Below the pieces are notes generated by a model. That model was not told the origin of the DNA. It searched no databases and was given only the letters and a program-made list of their open reading frames with translations. From an uncultured Eubacteriales bacterium (GTDB lineage: Bacteria > Bacillota > Clostridia > Oscillospirales > Oscillospiraceae), in NCBI GenBank assembly GCA_900549405.1, contig URNZ01000011.1, positions 1-44,153 of the forward strand: a stretch of 44,153 nucleotides of DNA, written 5' to 3'. The position numbers were made by a program, and so were the translations under genes. Positions 31,390-38,962 of this stretch are shown in pieces. The stretch's first letter is position 1; every line of letters begins with the position of its first letter.

Positions 31390-32457
31390 ATGCGCAAGCT
31401 GGTCATCGACAGAGCCGCCATCAAGAATAACCTGACGGTCATCAAGGACCGGGCCGCCGGGGCCGCCATTTACGGCGTGGTCACCGGAGACGGGCAGGGG
31501 GTGGGCGCCGCCGCCCTGGCCCAGCTGCTGCGGGACGAGGGCATCGGGCGCTTCGCCGTGTCCGAGGTCTCCGAGGCCGAGGCCCTGCGCCAGGCGGGCT
31601 TTGTGGACGAGGAGATCTTGATGCTCCGGGCCACCACCGACCGGGAGGAGCTGGAGCGGCTGGTGGACCTGAACGTGGTGTGCACCGTCTCCTCCGTGGA
31701 CACGGGCATGGCCCTGAATGCCCTGGCGGGCAACCGCTCCACCGTGGCCGAGGCCCACATCCAGGTGGACACGGGCATGGGCTTTGGGGGCTTTTTGGTC
31801 AGCGAGCCGGAAAAGCTGCTGCTGGCCTACCGCTCCATGCCCAACGTGGCCCTGTCCGGGGTGTATACCCAGCTCCATGCCGCCCGGCCCAACGACCCCC
31901 AGGCCAAGCGCCAGCTGGAGCAATTCCAGTTGGCCCTGGATGCCATCCACCAGGCGGGGTTCGAGACCGGGGCGGTCCACGCCGCCGGCTCCTTCGCCCT
32001 GCTCCACGGCCTTGCGCCGGAGCTGGACGGGGTCCGGGCCGGCTCTGCCATCCTGGGCCGGTGCCGCCGCACCCGGGACGACGGCCTGAAGACCGTGGGC
32101 TTTGGACAGGCCCCCCTGACAGAAGTGCGCTGGCTGCCCAAGGGCCACGTGCTGGGGGTGGACCGGCCGGTCACGCTGAAAAAGCCCACCCGGGTGGCGG
32201 TGCTGCCCGTGGGCTATCAAAACGGCTTTGGCGTCACCCGCCCCCGGGAGACGGGGCTGCTGGCCGCCATCGCCCGGTGGCGGAAGAATAACCGCCGCAC
32301 CGTGCGCCTGGGGTCCCAGCGCTCCCGGGTGCTGGGCGGCCTGGGAGCCAGCGAGCTCATTCTGGACGTGACGGACCTGAAGTGCTCCGTGGGCGACCTG
32401 GCCACCTTTGAGATGGACCCCCTGTTCGCCCGGGGCTTTCAGGTGGAGTTTCGATAA
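31390..32457 (+). CDS. Alanine racemase-like protein lacking the PLP lysine
   Basis: The 355 residues follow the whole fold-type III alanine racemase plan: DRAAIKNNLTVIK at the start, HIQVDTGMGFGGF near residue 125, VHAAGSFALLHG near 197, LDGVRAGSAILG near 215 and the C-terminal VAVLPVGYQNGFGV near 270. Three catalytic positions are changed. The lysine of VVKANAYGHG is replaced in YGVVTGDGQGVG (Thr32). The arginine of DTGMGRLGF is Phe. The tyrosine of VSYGATY is Leu255. It therefore probably cannot form a normal PLP aldimine or racemise alanine. GGGGAG lies 9 bases before the ATG. It heads the gene row leading to an ATP-grasp ligase, a racemase and a Mur ligase. A regulatory, binding or new enzymatic role is inferred. 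It is not a decayed gene: the frame is intact. Confidence 0.8.
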   Translation: MRKLVIDRAAIKNNLTVIKDRAAGAAIYGVVTGDGQGVGAAALAQLLRDEGIGRFAVSEVSEAEALRQAGFVDEEILMLRATTDREELERLVDLNVVCTVSSVDTGMALNALAGNRSTVAEAHIQVDTGMGFGGFLVSEPEKLLLAYRSMPNVALSGVYTQLHAARPNDPQAKRQLEQFQLALDAIHQAGFETGAVHAAGSFALLHGLAPELDGVRAGSAILGRCRRTRDDGLKTVGFGQAPLTEVRWLPKGHVLGVDRPVTLKKPTRVAVLPVGYQNGFGVTRPRETGLLAAIARWRKNNRRTVRLGSQRSRVLGGLGASELILDVTDLKCSVGDLATFEMDPLFARGFQVEFR

Positions 32458-32469
32458 GGGGCGAGCCAA

Positions 32470-32591
32470 GTAGGGGCGGATGTCCTCATCCGCCCGAACG
32501 ATGACCACCCATATAACGACGGGCCGCTGGGGACAGCGGCCCCTACGAACAGCCCCGCCATACCTCGTAGGGGCGGCTATCAGCCGCCCGC
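32470..32591. repeat. Three GTAG-footed REP-like hairpins
   Basis: Hairpins at about 32470-32496, 32521-32546 and 32568-32591 alternate orientation and have a GTAG foot. The middle one has the GGGCCGCTG/CAGCGGCCC variant stem also seen at 20378-20404. They fill the gap between the alanine-racemase-like and ATP-grasp genes. Confidence 0.8.
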
Positions 32592-32641
32592 GATATCCAG
32601 CGCAATGACACCAGACATTGGAATACAAAGGAGTCTCTTTG

Positions 32642-33859
32642 ATGGATCAGTCACTTTCCTTCCAGCCGCTGCTCTTCGGCGGCGACATCAACGTATACAG
32701 CGTGGCCCGGGCCTTTCACGAGGCCTATGGCGTGCGCTCGGTGGCCTTCGGCAAATATCCCTCCTTCCCCTGCCACGGCAGCGCCATCATTGACTATCGG
32801 GTCTGCCCAGACAACGAGAGCGACGAGGCCTTCCTGCGCAACGCCCGGGCGGTGGCCGAAGAATTTGCGGACAAGACCGTCCTGCTGCTGGGCTGCGGCG
32901 ACAGCTATGTCCAGCTGGCCGCCCGCCACCGGGACCATCTGCCGGAAAACGTCATCGCACCCTATATCTCTGAGGATCTGCTGAACTCCCTCATCAACAA
33001 GGAGCGGTTCTATCAGCTGTGCGACGAGCACGGGGTGGACCACCCGGCCACCTTTATCTATGACAAGTCCATGGGCCACGACTTCTCCCTGCCCTGGGGC
33101 CCGCCCTATATCGCCAAGCCCGCCGACTCCGTGGCCTATTGGGCCTGCGGCGACCACTCCCTGGCCAAGGTGTATATCTGCCAGAGCTGGGAGGAGCTGC
33201 TGGAGAGCCTGGACCATGTCTATGCCGCGGGCTATCAGGACCACATGGTCCTCCAGGAGTTCATCCCCGGGGACGACAGCTATATGCGGGTGCTCACCAG
33301 CTACTCTGACCGCAACGGGAAAGTGACGACTATGTGCCTGGGCCACGTGCTGCTGGAGGAACACTCCCCCCACGGCATCGGCAACCACGCCGTCATCCTC
33401 ACCGACTGCGACGAGGAGCTGGAATCCAAGTTCCGGGACCTGCTGGAGAGCCTGCACTTCACCGGCTTCTCCAACTTCGACATCAAATATGACCGCCGGG
33501 ACGGGAAATATAAGGCCTTTGAGATCAACTGCCGCCAGGGCCGCAGCAACTACTATGTCACCGGCTCCGGCCACAACATCGCCAAAATGGTGGTGGAGGA
33601 CCGGGTGGAGCACAAGGACCTGCCCTTCCAGATGACCCACGACCGCTCCCTGTGGCGGATGGTGCCCCGAAAAGTCGCCTTCAAGTTCACCCCCAAGGCC
33701 TACCACGGGGAGATGCAGGAGCTGATCCGGGCGGGGAAGGACTCCCACTCTCTGGTCTACTCCGGCGACGCCAGCCTGAAACGCCGCCTGCGCATTTTGA
33801 AGAACCATATCGGCAACATCAAGCGTTTCGACCAGTACAACAAGGTGCCGGAGGGATAA
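32642..33859 (+). CDS. ATP-grasp carboxylate-amine ligase (D-aspartate ligase-like)
   Basis: The 405-residue protein belongs to the ATP-grasp superfamily, whose members join a carboxylate, activated as acyl phosphate, to an amine. Visible landmarks are the N-terminal substrate domain (SVARAFHEAYGVRSVAFGKYPS), NKERFYQLCDEHGVDHPAT, the ATP-binding WGPPYIAKPADS, the LQEFIPGDDSYMRVLTSYSD stretch and the metal site FEINCRQGRSNYYVTGSGHN. The layout matches the carboxylate-amine ligase group that contains the Enterococcus faecium D-aspartate ligase, which is paired with an aspartate racemase as here. AAAGGAG lies 8 bases before the ATG. The racemase gene starts one base after its stop codon. Attachment of D-Asp or another racemised acid to a peptidoglycan precursor is inference; it may act on a different amine or carboxylate. 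Confidence 0.8.
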   Translation: MDQSLSFQPLLFGGDINVYSVARAFHEAYGVRSVAFGKYPSFPCHGSAIIDYRVCPDNESDEAFLRNARAVAEEFADKTVLLLGCGDSYVQLAARHRDHLPENVIAPYISEDLLNSLINKERFYQLCDEHGVDHPATFIYDKSMGHDFSLPWGPPYIAKPADSVAYWACGDHSLAKVYICQSWEELLESLDHVYAAGYQDHMVLQEFIPGDDSYMRVLTSYSDRNGKVTTMCLGHVLLEEHSPHGIGNHAVILTDCDEELESKFRDLLESLHFTGFSNFDIKYDRRDGKYKAFEINCRQGRSNYYVTGSGHNIAKMVVEDRVEHKDLPFQMTHDRSLWRMVPRKVAFKFTPKAYHGEMQELIRAGKDSHSLVYSGDASLKRRLRILKNHIGNIKRFDQYNKVPEG

Positions 33860-33860
33860 C

Positions 33861-34586
33861 GTGGAGGTTTCTGTGAACGACCGTCTCGGGGTGCTGGGGG
33901 GCATGGGGCCCCAGGCCACCAACACCTTTTATCAGCTGGTCATTGACCGCACCGACGCCCACACCGACCAGGAGCACGTGAACGCCCTCATCCTGTCCGA
34001 CTGCCAGATGCCCGACCGCACGGCGGCCATTTTGGGCACGGCGGAGGAGCAGGAGGCGGTGTTCCGGCGGCTGCTGGCCGACGCCCGGCTGCTGGAGGGG
34101 GCGGGTTGCACGGTGCTGGCCGTGCCCTGCAACACCTCTCACTTCTTCCTGGACCGGGTGCAGGAGCACATCGGCGTGCCCATCCTGAACATGATCCGGG
34201 AGACTGCGGCGGCCTTGAAGCGCCAGGGGCGCACCCGCCCGGGCATTCTGGCCACCGACGGGACCATCCGCTCGGGCCTGTATCAGAAGGAGTTTGCGGC
34301 CCTGGGCATCACGGCGGTGACGCCCTCCCCGGCGGCCCAGAAGCTGGTCATGTCCCTTATTTATGACGACGTGAAGGCCGGGCGGGACGGCGACCCCCAG
34401 AAGTTCGACGCCATCCACCAGGACCTGCTGGCCCAGGGCTGCGACAGCGGGGTGCTGGCCTGCACAGAGCTGTCTGTGTTCGCCGTCCGCCGCCAGCTGC
34501 CCCCCTTCTACACCGACGCCATGTCCGTCCTGGCCGAGCGGGCCGTGCTGGCCTGCCGCCGGCCCCTGCGGGACATCTTTAGCTGA
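33861..34586 (+). CDS. Aspartate/glutamate racemase-family protein
   Basis: PLP-independent racemases of this family use two cysteines. The 241-residue product shows the family opening LGVLGGMGPQATNTFYQLVI, the first catalytic cysteine in VPCNTSHFF (about residue 91), the second in LACTELSVFA (about 200) and the SPAAQKLVMSLIYDDVKAG segment. It is intact, so racemisation of Asp, Glu or a related acid is likely. Two GTG codons are candidate starts: 33861 (GGAGGG upstream, 5-base spacer) and 33873 (GGAGG upstream, 5-base spacer). I list the first. It follows the ATP-grasp gene immediately, and the pair resembles the D-aspartate ligase/aspartate racemase pair of enterococci. A terminator-like hairpin follows, before the Mur ligase. 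Confidence 0.85.
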   Translation: MEVSVNDRLGVLGGMGPQATNTFYQLVIDRTDAHTDQEHVNALILSDCQMPDRTAAILGTAEEQEAVFRRLLADARLLEGAGCTVLAVPCNTSHFFLDRVQEHIGVPILNMIRETAAALKRQGRTRPGILATDGTIRSGLYQKEFAALGITAVTPSPAAQKLVMSLIYDDVKAGRDGDPQKFDAIHQDLLAQGCDSGVLACTELSVFAVRRQLPPFYTDAMSVLAERAVLACRRPLRDIFS

Positions 34587-34597
34587 ACAATAAAAAA

Positions 34598-34640
34598 GCC
34601 CGGGGCAATAAAAAATATTCCCCGGGCGATTTATTCTTGA
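34598..34640 (+). terminator. Hairpin between racemase and Mur ligase
   Basis: GCCCGGGG pairs with CCCCGGGC, and inner AATA with TATT, around an A-rich loop (34598-34627). A moderately T-rich tract follows. It may terminate part of the transcripts and so reduce expression of the Mur ligase fusion. Confidence 0.6.
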
Positions 34641-34659
34641 TTTCATGGAGGCGACAGCT

Positions 34660-35577
34660 ATGGCTCAGTCCATCCGTCCCCTGGGGGACTATCTTGATCT
34701 GTTGGAGCAGCGGGGGCTGCTGGTGTCCCGGCCCGCCGGCCTGGACCTGACGGCCCCGGTGGCTCTGGTTTCCTACGACTCCCGCCAGGTGGTCCCCGGC
34801 ACCCTGTTTGTGTGCAAGGGTGCCCACTTCAAAGCGGAATTTTTACAGATGGCCCGGGACAAGGGGGCCATGGCCTATGTCAGCCTGGAGCCCTATCCCC
34901 AGGTGGACCTGCCCTGTATCCAGGTGACGGACATGCGGGAGACCATCGCCCCCCTGGCCGACCTGTACTACGGCCACCCCTCCGGCGATTTGAACGTCAT
35001 CGGCATCACCGGGACCAAGGGCAAGTCGTCCACCGCCTATTACCTGAAGTATATCCTGGACGAGTATCTGGCGGGGGAGGGCCGCCCCGCCTCGGGCGTC
35101 ATCTCCTCCATCGACACCTATGACGGCACAGAGCAGTTCGAGTCCCACCTCACCACCCCGGAGCCCCTGGAGCTTCAGCGGCACTTTGCCAACGCCCGGG
35201 ACAACGGCTTGGGCTATGTGACCATGGAGGTGTCCAGCCAGGCGCTGAAGTATCACCGCACCCTGTGTACCGACTTTGCCGCCGCCTGCTTTTTGAACAT
35301 CGGCACCGACCACATCTCCCCCATCGAGCACCCGGACTTTGAGGACTATTTCTCCTCCAAGCTGAAAATTTTCGCCCAGGCCCGCATCGCCTGCGTGAAT
35401 CTGGACTGCGACCACGCCCAGCGGGTGCTCCAGGCCGCTCAGGAGGGGGGCCGCCCCGTCATCACCTTCTCCCAGAAGAATGAGGAGGCGGACGTGTACG
35501 CCAGCCAGGTGCGCAAGCGGGGCAACGACATCCTGTTCCGGGTGCGCACCGCCGGTTCCAGCGGGAGTTCCGCCTGA
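34660..35577 (+). CDS. Mur ligase (MurE-like), N-terminal part, cut by frameshift
   Basis: This frame covers domains 1 and 2 of a MurE-like ligase, which adds an amino acid to UDP-MurNAc-L-Ala-D-Glu. It shows VALVSYDSRQVVPGTLFVC (domain 1), the P-loop IGITGTKGKSSTAYYLKYIL (about residues 115-134), the TTPEPLELQR and VTMEVSSQALKYHR motifs (usual SSHAL has His; here Gln) and FSSKLKIFAQAR, where the lysine is normally carbamylated. The frame ends at TGA 35575-35577, before domain 3. The continuation, FQREFRLTMPGLFNVENAL, is read in the next frame back, so one base is missing around 35545-35560. The ATG at 34660 has GGAGG 8 bases upstream and is the real start. Confidence 0.8.
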   Translation: MAQSIRPLGDYLDLLEQRGLLVSRPAGLDLTAPVALVSYDSRQVVPGTLFVCKGAHFKAEFLQMARDKGAMAYVSLEPYPQVDLPCIQVTDMRETIAPLADLYYGHPSGDLNVIGITGTKGKSSTAYYLKYILDEYLAGEGRPASGVISSIDTYDGTEQFESHLTTPEPLELQRHFANARDNGLGYVTMEVSSQALKYHRTLCTDFAAACFLNIGTDHISPIEHPDFEDYFSSKLKIFAQARIACVNLDCDHAQRVLQAAQEGGRPVITFSQKNEEADVYASQVRKRGNDILFRVRTAGSSGSSA

Positions 35578-35579
35578 CC

Positions 35580-37019
35580 ATGCCCGGATTGTTCAACGTG
35601 GAAAACGCCCTGGCCGCCATCGCCGTTTGCCAGGGGCTGAACATCCCGGAGCAGGCGGTGTATGTGGGGCTGATGAAGGCCCGGGTGCCCGGGCGCATGG
35701 AAGTCTACTCTAACGCCGACGACACCGTCACCGCTATTGTGGACTATGCCCACAACCGCATGAGCTTCGAGACCCTGTTCCGCTCCGTCCAGGCGGAGTA
35801 TCCCGGGCGGCGCATCGTCACCGTGTTCGGCTGCCCCGGCAAAAAGGCCCTGGACCGGCGGAAAGATCTGGGCGAGGTGGCCGGGGCCAACTCCGACTTT
35901 ATCCTCCTCACCGAGGAGGACTCTGGGGAGGAGGACACCGTGTCCATCTGCCGGGAGATCGCCCAGTATGTCGCCTGCGACTACTCCATCGAGCCCAACC
36001 GGGGGGAGGCCATCCGCCGGGCCATCCTGTCCTGCCAGAGCCCCACGGTGCTGCTCATCACCGGCAAGGGGGCGGAGACCCGGCAGAAGCGGGGCAGCGA
36101 GTATATCGACACCCCCTCCGACGTGGACTATGTCCACACCTATCTCCAGGAGTATGACGTGTCCCACGGCCTGGACGGCATGGAGAAGGTGCGCAGCCTG
36201 CTCTCCCTCCTGCCCATCCTGAACCGGGCGGAGGGGCAGACGGTCGTTGTAAAATACGGCGGCTCGGCCATCGGGGCGGAGTCTGTCCACGACACCACCC
36301 TCCAGGACGTGGCCGCCCTGCGCATGGCCGGGGTGCGGGTGGTGCTGGTCCACGGGGGCGGCAAGCACATCACCGCCCTGCTGTCCCGGCTGCACGTGCC
36401 CACCCGGTTTGAAAACGGCTATCGCTACACGGACCAGGCCGTGCTGGACACGGCGGAGCTGGCCCTGTCGGCCCAGGTGAACAAGTCCATCGTCCAGGAG
36501 TTGGCCCGGCAGAAGGTGTCCGCCGTGGGCGTGTCCGGCAAGGACGGCGGCCTCATCACCGCCACGGTGAAGGACCCGGCCCTGGGCCGGGTGGGGGAGA
36601 TCACCCACGTGGACACCAGGCTCATCACCACCCTGCTGGACGCGGGCTTTTTGCCTGTCATCTCTCCCATCGTCCTGGGGGAGGACGGCGGCGGCCTGAA
36701 CTGCAACGCCGACGACGCCGCCCGGGCGGTGGCCGAGGCCCTGGGGGCACAGAAGCTGGTGTTCCTCACCGACGTGGGGGGCATCCTCATCGACAGCCAC
36801 AACACCAAGACCGCCGTGCCCCACATGGACGTAAAGCGGGCCCTGGAGCTGATGGACGCCGGTCTCATCGCCGGGGGCATGGCCCCCAAGGTCCGGGGCT
36901 GCGTCCATGCCATCCAGTCCGGCGTGGGCCAGGTGTCCATCCTGGACGGCCGGGTAGAACACGCCCTCCTGCTGGACACCCTGGGCCAGCGGGTGGAGGG
37001 AACGGTCATTACGGGGTGA
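35580..37019 (+). CDS. Mur ligase domain 3 fused to acetylglutamate-kinase-like domain
   Basis: The first 215 residues are the C-terminal domain of a MurE-like ligase (FNVENALAAIAVCQG, ARVPGRMEVYS, IVDYAHN, GCPGKKALDRR, VLLITGKGAETRQ). Where MurE has the specificity motif DNPR (diaminopimelate) or DNPA (lysine), this protein has TEEDSGEED. Residues about 215-479 are an almost complete ArgB-like kinase: TVVVKYGGSAI, LVHGGGKHITALLS, FENGYRYTD, ALSAQVNKS, GLNCNADDAARAVAEALGA, LTDVGGIL, GGMAPKVRGC and VSILDGRVEHALLL. ATP- and substrate-binding residues look intact. The first ATG (35580) has no ribosome-binding site, so translation as a separate protein is doubtful. I read it as the continuation of the gene at 34660. 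No other arginine genes are near, so N-acetylglutamate in arginine synthesis is not the obvious substrate. Confidence 0.8.
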   Translation: MPGLFNVENALAAIAVCQGLNIPEQAVYVGLMKARVPGRMEVYSNADDTVTAIVDYAHNRMSFETLFRSVQAEYPGRRIVTVFGCPGKKALDRRKDLGEVAGANSDFILLTEEDSGEEDTVSICREIAQYVACDYSIEPNRGEAIRRAILSCQSPTVLLITGKGAETRQKRGSEYIDTPSDVDYVHTYLQEYDVSHGLDGMEKVRSLLSLLPILNRAEGQTVVVKYGGSAIGAESVHDTTLQDVAALRMAGVRVVLVHGGGKHITALLSRLHVPTRFENGYRYTDQAVLDTAELALSAQVNKSIVQELARQKVSAVGVSGKDGGLITATVKDPALGRVGEITHVDTRLITTLLDAGFLPVISPIVLGEDGGGLNCNADDAARAVAEALGAQKLVFLTDVGGILIDSHNTKTAVPHMDVKRALELMDAGLIAGGMAPKVRGCVHAIQSGVGQVSILDGRVEHALLLDTLGQRVEGTVITG

Positions 37020-37038
37020 GAAAACCCCTCGTCCCAAA

Positions 37039-37058
37039 GCCTTCCCCCAGGGGAAGGC
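37039..37058. repeat. 20-bp palindromic repeat core, copy 2
   Basis: Identical over 20 bases to 17587-17606. It lies in the short gap between the Mur ligase fusion and the LtaS-like gene. Confidence 0.7.
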
Positions 37059-37092
37059 ATAGGAAGGGCTTTTTGATAAGGAAGGTATCCAC

Positions 37093-38952
37093 ATGACACG
37101 ACATCATCCCCACAAACAAACCCCGCCCCTCACGCCGCTGCGGCGGGTGTGGCTGCTCTTCGCCCTCACGGGGCTGGGCTGCTGCGTGGGGGTGCTGGCC
37201 CTGCTGTATGGGGCGGCGGCCTATGTGAAGCTGCCGGGGCTGGCCCTGTTCCAGTCCTATTTTCACCACCCGGCCCTGCTGGGGCTGAATCTGCTGCCCC
37301 CGGTGCTGCTCATCTGGCTGTTCTATTTCCTCACCCGCCGGGGCTGGTGCGCCTTTTTGGGCAGCTTTCTGCCCTGTATCATCGTGGCCATGGTGAACTA
37401 TTTCAAGATCCGCCTGCGGTCTGACCCCTTTCTGGCCGCCGACCTCCGGCTTGTCTCAGAGGCCGGGGGCATCGTGGGCAACTACTCCCTGGATGTGGAC
37501 TGGCTCACCTGGCTGACCCTGGGGGCGCTGGTGGCGGGACTGATCTTCTCAGCTCTGCTCATCCCAAAGTGGCCCTGCCGGGGCTGGGACCGGGTCTTTG
37601 CCGCCGCCTCCTGCGCCGCATTGTGCGCCGTGAGCTGCGCCAGCCTGTTCACCAATCAGGACCTATACCAGGCCACGGAGAACAGCGAGTATATCAACCC
37701 CTGGTCCGACGTGGAGGTCTTCGTATCGAAAGGCTGCCTGTACCCCTTCTTATACAGCATGCGGGACATGTTCCCCGCGCCGCCCCCGGGGTATGACGCC
37801 CAGGCGGCCCAGGCCATGCTGGGGGAATTTACCGACGAGGACATCCCGGCGGACAAGCAGGTGTCCGTCATGGGCATCATGCTGGAGGCCTTCTGCGACC
37901 TGACCGACTTTGACTTTATGGCAAGCCAGCCCGCCGTGGCCCAGGTATATGAGCAGTGGCATGAGCTGACCGACCAGGGCGTGTCCGGCAGGCTGCTGAC
38001 CAACATCTTCGCCGGGGGCACGGTGGACAGCGAGTGGGGCTTTCTGTCCGGCTATTCCCAGCACGACGACTTCCGCCGGGACACCGACTCCTACGTCTGG
38101 TATCTCCGGGACCAGGGCTATCAGACCTTTTTCAGCCACCCGGGCTACAGCTGGTTCTATAACCGCCAGAACGTGAACGGCTATCTGGGCTTTCAGGACA
38201 GCTGGTTCACCGAGAACCACTATGGCGATCTGGTGGACCCCACCAGCGCCATCTATCACTCCGACGATATTCTCACCGACGAGCTGTTCGCTCAGCTGAA
38301 GGAGCGGGTAGCCGACGGCCCCTGCTTCTCCTTCTCCGTGTCCTATCAGAACCACGGCCCCTATGAGTGGGCCGCCCCGGCCAACACCGAGTACGTCACC
38401 CCCGAGGGCAGCGGTCTGGACCAGGAGAGCTGCAACATCTGGAACCACTATCTTTCCGGGGTGGGGGAGACCATCGCCGCCATGAACAAGCTGACCCAAG
38501 ACTTGGACAGTATGGACGAGCCGGTGGTGCTGGTGCTCTTTGGGGACCACAAGCCCTGGGGGGGCAACGGCAACTCCGCCTATGCCGCCATGGGGCTGAC
38601 CTTTGACCTGGGCACCCTCCAGGGCTTTTACGACTACTACGCCACGCCCTATCTCATCTGGGCCAACGCCGCCGCCAAAGAGATTTTGGGCGACGACTTC
38701 ACCGGGGACGGTGGGGATTTCTCTCCCTGCTTCCTCATGCCCAAGGTCTTTGACCTGTGCGGCTGGACGGGACCGGCCTTTATGCAGCTTGCCCGCCAGG
38801 TGCGGGAGGTGACCCCCCTGGTCCACGAGCGGGGGCTGTACCTGTCCGACGGCCAGATCACCGATACCCTCACCACCCAGCAGCAGGACTTTGTCACCCG
38901 CTTCCTGTGGGCGGAGTATTGGCGGGAGACCCAGGGCCTGTCTGCCAAATAA
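37093..38952 (+). CDS. LtaS-like membrane sulfatase-fold phosphoglycerol transferase
   Basis: This 619-residue protein has the LTA synthase architecture: about five N-terminal transmembrane helices (to about residue 190) and an extracellular alkaline-phosphatase/sulfatase-type domain. Metal and nucleophile positions are recognisable: VMGIMLEAFCD (Glu), NIFAGGTVDSEWGFLSGYS (nucleophile Thr), FFSHPGYSWFY and VLFGDHKPWGG (Asp-His). Such enzymes transfer glycerol-phosphate from phosphatidylglycerol to lipoteichoic acid or modify glycans or lipids with phosphoglycerol. AAGGAAGG lies upstream of the ATG. It follows the Mur ligase fusion by 73 bases, so envelope synthesis is the shared theme. Whether it makes lipoteichoic acid or decorates another polymer cannot be decided here. 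Confidence 0.88.
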   Translation: MTRHHPHKQTPPLTPLRRVWLLFALTGLGCCVGVLALLYGAAAYVKLPGLALFQSYFHHPALLGLNLLPPVLLIWLFYFLTRRGWCAFLGSFLPCIIVAMVNYFKIRLRSDPFLAADLRLVSEAGGIVGNYSLDVDWLTWLTLGALVAGLIFSALLIPKWPCRGWDRVFAAASCAALCAVSCASLFTNQDLYQATENSEYINPWSDVEVFVSKGCLYPFLYSMRDMFPAPPPGYDAQAAQAMLGEFTDEDIPADKQVSVMGIMLEAFCDLTDFDFMASQPAVAQVYEQWHELTDQGVSGRLLTNIFAGGTVDSEWGFLSGYSQHDDFRRDTDSYVWYLRDQGYQTFFSHPGYSWFYNRQNVNGYLGFQDSWFTENHYGDLVDPTSAIYHSDDILTDELFAQLKERVADGPCFSFSVSYQNHGPYEWAAPANTEYVTPEGSGLDQESCNIWNHYLSGVGETIAAMNKLTQDLDSMDEPVVLVLFGDHKPWGGNGNSAYAAMGLTFDLGTLQGFYDYYATPYLIWANAAAKEILGDDFTGDGGDFSPCFLMPKVFDLCGWTGPAFMQLARQVREVTPLVHERGLYLSDGQITDTLTTQQQDFVTRFLWAEYWRETQGLSAK

Positions 38953-38962
38953 ACAAAACAAA

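Noticed and set aside
35540..35580. Programmed -1 frameshift in the Mur ligase-kinase gene
   Set aside because: No slippery heptamer and no clear downstream pseudoknot. A missing base explains the data more simply.
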